Shown here: in pieces, positions 49,536 to 52,293 of the stretch
How the letters are laid out: every line of letters starts with the position of its first letter
How positions within the stretch are numbered: position 1 is the stretch's first letter
Assembly (NCBI GenBank): GCA_029881435.1
Contig: JAOUMR010000015.1
Location: 1 to 52,293 of the forward strand
Reading direction: 5' to 3'
Source of the DNA: Nitrospira sp.
Lineage (GTDB): Bacteria; Nitrospirota; Nitrospiria; Nitrospirales; Nitrospiraceae
DNA length: 52,293 bases
The notes under the pieces: model-generated
What the model saw: the letters and a program-made list of their open reading frames with translations, nothing else
What the model was told of the DNA's origin: nothing
The model's database searches: none
Made by a program: the position numbers and the translations under genes

Positions 49536-50174
49536 ATGAACCGATCGACTCTGGTGATGTGTTTCGGTGATAGCCTGACAGCGGGGTTTCAGTCACCGAC
49601 TCGGGACAACCCGACCGGACGGGAGACCCCATACGGCCAGTTCCTCCAGTCCTATTTGGGTGATGTGGTGGAGGTTCGAACAAGTGGCATCTGCGGTGAG
49701 GTGACGGGCGAAATGGTCGTGCGATTCCGGTGCGATGTACTTGAGCACGGGCCTGGTTATGTGCCGATTTTGGGCGGAACGAACGATCTTGGGTGGAACA
49801 CCTCCCCACCAGAAATCATGCGAAATCTCATCACGATGTACGAACAGACGCTGGCGAGAGGGAGCCTGCCGATTCCCGTGACCGTTCCATCGATCCGAGT
49901 AGAGGACTCTTCAGAAAGTCGCGAAGGAAAGGAGTGGATTACTGGGCATCTTGTCCGTCGAACGCAGCTGAACCAGCTTATTCGTGACTATGCCGACTCC
50001 AAGGGCCTCGCGTCTGTTGATCTGTTTGCCGTCACCGCTGAGACGGAAACCGGGCAACTGGCGGCACGCTATTCAAACGACGGGATTCACCTCACCACTG
50101 CCGGCTATCAGCTCCTTGCCCAACAGGTTGCTAGCATTCTCAAACCATTATTGACTCGATTCGCGTCATCGTGA
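49536..50174 (+). CDS. SGNH/GDSL hydrolase
   Basis: From ATG 49536 the product has 212 residues with block I CFGDSLTAGF (nucleophile Ser), block III GGTNDLG and block V DGIHLT (Asp and His of the triad). Block II Gly is in SGICGEVT. It is a small cytoplasmic esterase or lipase of the arylesterase/acyl-CoA thioesterase I type, without a signal peptide. Its stop overlaps the thioredoxin gene by 4 bp. Confidence 0.88.
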   Translation: MNRSTLVMCFGDSLTAGFQSPTRDNPTGRETPYGQFLQSYLGDVVEVRTSGICGEVTGEMVVRFRCDVLEHGPGYVPILGGTNDLGWNTSPPEIMRNLITMYEQTLARGSLPIPVTVPSIRVEDSSESREGKEWITGHLVRRTQLNQLIRDYADSKGLASVDLFAVTAETETGQLAARYSNDGIHLTTAGYQLLAQQVASILKPLLTRFASS

Positions 50175-50503
50175 TGACCCATCTTCAAGTCGTGACTGAT
50201 CGAGAGTTCGACCGTGTGGTTGAGACAAGCTCCGTCCCGGTCTTGGTGGAATTCTGGAAGCCCGGTTGCGGCCATTGCCGTGCTTTGATGGTTGAGCTGG
50301 AACGACTGCAAGGGGAGGTGGGAGCAAGGCTACTCATCCTCACCATGGACGTCGACGAAAATTTTCAGATCCCCGCTGAGTTAGAGATTTTGTCGCTACC
50401 CACGCTGGCCTTGTATCGAAACGGGGATTTGGTGGGCTTCATCGGGGGGCTGGGTAAGAAGGATGCGATAGCGAAACAAGTCGAGCGCATGTTGGATCTG
50501 TGA
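50171..50503 (+). CDS. Thioredoxin-like protein with a CGHC active site
   Basis: The 110-residue thioredoxin fold has WKPGCGHCRAL, with CGHC in place of the usual CGPC, and the cis-Pro loop SLPTLALY. CGHC is typical of more oxidising relatives such as PDI. No signal peptide. Translationally coupled (ATGA) to the SGNH gene. Function probably cytoplasmic redox exchange. Confidence 0.9.
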   Translation: MMTHLQVVTDREFDRVVETSSVPVLVEFWKPGCGHCRALMVELERLQGEVGARLLILTMDVDENFQIPAELEILSLPTLALYRNGDLVGFIGGLGKKDAIAKQVERMLDL

Positions 50504-50605
50504 GACGAGAAAGAGTGTAACAAGCCAAAGTCAATCGGCAACACCGGCCGACGGTGGTCTTTCTTCAATTGCCTTACGTCTCTTTCAGCGCCCACATCCG
50601 TATCG

Positions 50606-52255
50606 TTACAGGCTTTTTAGAAACTCGATCAGATCCAGTCGTTCCTGATGGCTGAGTGCTCGTCCAATGACACCATTTCCGATTGGCCCGTTCCTGAATT
50701 CGTGTCCGGTATTCAAGTTGCCGGGGATTGTTGTATCGAGTTGAAATGTGCCTGCCGCGCATTCGGTGCGATATCCAAACTTTTCCGGGTCATATTCCCG
50801 ATTGCCCAGGCAAAATGTCTTCGGGCGTTCTTCGACCGGAGAGAGTAAGGCATAGATATTTGGCACTGAACCGTTATGGAGAAAGGGAGCGGTAGCCCAA
50901 ATCCCGTTGAGTGGACGGGCTTTGTAAATGCCCTTCGTCTGGAGGAGATTCGGTCGATGGCCGTTCAGTCGGTCGCGATCTTCTTCCGTGAGATGGTGCT
51001 CGTCGTACCACAGGTTGGTCGTCTTATCGACAACGGCGGCGAGCGCCGCCCCGAAGGTCGTGGTGACGATGGTTCTGCTTTCGTTTGGGGTTCCCGCCAC
51101 ACCGAGATACGAAGGTAGCGAAATCTGACGTGTACCCAAAATCGAAGCCTGCCCGGGGTCGGTCCCGATAGCGGCAACGGGGATTTCCACCAGTTTGAGA
51201 TATCGTTCATCCGCCGCATTCGGTGGTTGCCAACGTTTGTCTGTCCAAAAGCCGGGCTCGTTCACCGGCGCAAGATGACAGCCTTGGCACATGTCTTGGT
51301 AGAGGGCGCGGCCACGTTCCTTGCGTGCTTGGTCGATGGTCCCCAAAATATCTTCCGGCCACATCGGTGAGCGGAGCCCTGTGAAGCCAGGTATGCCGGA
51401 GTGTGGATTCTTGCCGGCCAGCAATTTCTCCACGTCGTACAAGCCTTGAACAGGAATGGAGGACTTGTACAAGGTCGTTGCCGGATTGACGAGATTGATT
51501 TTTGCCGAAACTCCGAGTGCTTCGCCTGCGTTGCGGAACATCGGTTGCAAGATGGACGCATCGTACTGGACCCAGGTAAACCAGTGGGTGTTCCAGATAT
51601 GCGGGTAGTTCACTGGTGCTGTGGTGGCTGCCAGATTAGCAGTAGCATCGAAACCCTGAGATTTCGCCCCGAGTAGATCGATGAAGAACACCTGCGTTCC
51701 AATTCGATTCAAAGCATCGAGACGGGCAAAGCCTTCTTCGACATTCCGATCAGCCACGGTATCGGTGATCGTCTTTACCTGTTGGATTTTGGCCAGCAGT
51801 GCCTGCAACCTTCCCTGTAGCTGAGCGGCTTGCTCCGCCGAATGGGCCTCAGCCAAGACTCGTTTGGCAAATCGAGTAAACCGTCCTGGGACCGCGTCGG
51901 TCTGGGCTAACGCCAGCTCGAGCGCATTACGAAATTTGCCGAGATCGGTGATGGCGGGTGCCCCATCAATGCGGAGGCTGGTTCCGCGATATTCGATTTG
52001 TCCCGTGTGGCAAGCCGCGCAGGTAAACCCAATTTGATCGGGCAGCATCTCACCAGTGACAGGATCAGGGAAGCCTGGCGTTTTGCTGAAACCGACCGGC
52101 AAGCCATCAGGGTTGCCGTGAAAATTTGGGTGATTGTCTTGGCCTGCGGCATCGTTCCCTGCATCTCTAGCAGGCTGCGGAAAAACTCTTGTGTTCTCTG
52201 TTCCCTCGGGGTAGATAGGCCAAACTCTTTCACCAGCACCCCACGGGAGGTTCAC
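50606..52255 (-). CDS. Di-heme cytochrome c peroxidase-like protein (N-terminus uncertain)
   Basis: The 549-residue open frame has two heme-binding sites, CAACH (near residue 78) and CQGCH (near residue 318), and elements such as LNGIWATAPFLHNGSVPN of the CcpA/MauG/RoxA superfamily. Family members are exported, but from the GTG 52255 there is no signal peptide; in-frame stops lie just upstream (52276-52267 region), while another frame there looks coding. Either the start is frameshifted or the N-terminus lies beyond the window edge. Confidence 0.8.
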   Translation of the reverse strand: MNLPWGAGERVWPIYPEGTENTRVFPQPARDAGNDAAGQDNHPNFHGNPDGLPVGFSKTPGFPDPVTGEMLPDQIGFTCAACHTGQIEYRGTSLRIDGAPAITDLGKFRNALELALAQTDAVPGRFTRFAKRVLAEAHSAEQAAQLQGRLQALLAKIQQVKTITDTVADRNVEEGFARLDALNRIGTQVFFIDLLGAKSQGFDATANLAATTAPVNYPHIWNTHWFTWVQYDASILQPMFRNAGEALGVSAKINLVNPATTLYKSSIPVQGLYDVEKLLAGKNPHSGIPGFTGLRSPMWPEDILGTIDQARKERGRALYQDMCQGCHLAPVNEPGFWTDKRWQPPNAADERYLKLVEIPVAAIGTDPGQASILGTRQISLPSYLGVAGTPNESRTIVTTTFGAALAAVVDKTTNLWYDEHHLTEEDRDRLNGHRPNLLQTKGIYKARPLNGIWATAPFLHNGSVPNIYALLSPVEERPKTFCLGNREYDPEKFGYRTECAAGTFQLDTTIPGNLNTGHEFRNGPIGNGVIGRALSHQERLDLIEFLKSL

Positions 52256-52293
52256 GATGCGTGGTCAGGATACTCAGCAAGCCGGGCTGTTTC

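Noticed and set aside
1-52293. tRNA, rRNA or CRISPR features
   Set aside because: I looked through the intergenic regions for cloverleaf-type GTTCGANNC arms and regularly spaced repeats and found none I could support.

Overview
The window is about 52 kb of bacterial chromosome, moderately GC-rich. Gene content suggests a Nitrospirota bacterium, most likely Nitrospira: a hopanoid-type squalene module (HpnD/HpnE), the run uppS-cdsA-dxr-rseP-proS, a GAF-PilB ATPase, HD-GYP and PilZ proteins, many small exported proteins and a multiheme-type cytochrome. The species assignment is inference. I saw no rRNA, tRNA or CRISPR array.

Left part (1-19.5 kb) is mostly core genome. Small exported proteins (1-2.6 kb) are followed by a minus-strand RRM protein with an overlapping membrane ORF, then a DEAD-box helicase behind a duplicated 32-bp promoter segment, two tandem PilZ proteins, GAF-PilB, and the minus-strand envelope/isoprenoid operon uppS-cdsA-dxr-rseP-proS with a good sigma-70 promoter. 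Divergently come tldD, pmbA, a dienelactone hydrolase and an unknown gene.

19.5-23.1 kb is a scarred zone: a YgiT/DUF4258 toxin-antitoxin-like pair, an IS1380-type transposase remnant fused to a decapitated DUF3616 gene, a detached C-terminal tail of a second uracil-DNA glycosylase, a 97-bp inverted-repeat element, an orphan Phd antitoxin, then an intact uracil-DNA glycosylase and a small exported protein. A detached tail of a second copy of that exported protein lies at 34.95-35.0 kb. The two tails bracket 21.3-34.95 kb and suggest that a foreign segment replaced a resident locus.

Inside the bracket is the most unusual part: a single minus-strand operon (34.5 to 25.0 kb) preceded by a -24/-12 (sigma-54) promoter match, with a sigma-54 activator (GAFTGA intact) convergent at its far end. 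It encodes two paralogous proteins with an acidic head, a cationic amphipathic/glycine-zipper middle and a GRWIRxG-x-x-I tail; an HExxH metalloprotease; a 726-aa protein with Ig-like domains; an alpha-oxoamine-synthase-like PLP enzyme; a peptidoglycan-binding/GIY-YIG fusion; a frameshifted M20 peptidase; and an amidohydrolase. None has a Sec signal. I infer a regulated system that makes and matures leader-bearing effector or antimicrobial proteins; this is not proven.

Right part (35-52.3 kb): lipoprotein, hpnE, hpnD, BtuF-like protein, HAD phosphatase, SH3 protein, YjbQ, two unknown or Cys-rich proteins, a Ser/Thr kinase with an N-terminal membrane domain, a PHP phosphoesterase coupled to a FolB-methyltransferase fusion, an HD-GYP/HEAT pair, an SGNH esterase coupled to a thioredoxin, and a di-heme peroxidase-like cytochrome cut by the window edge.
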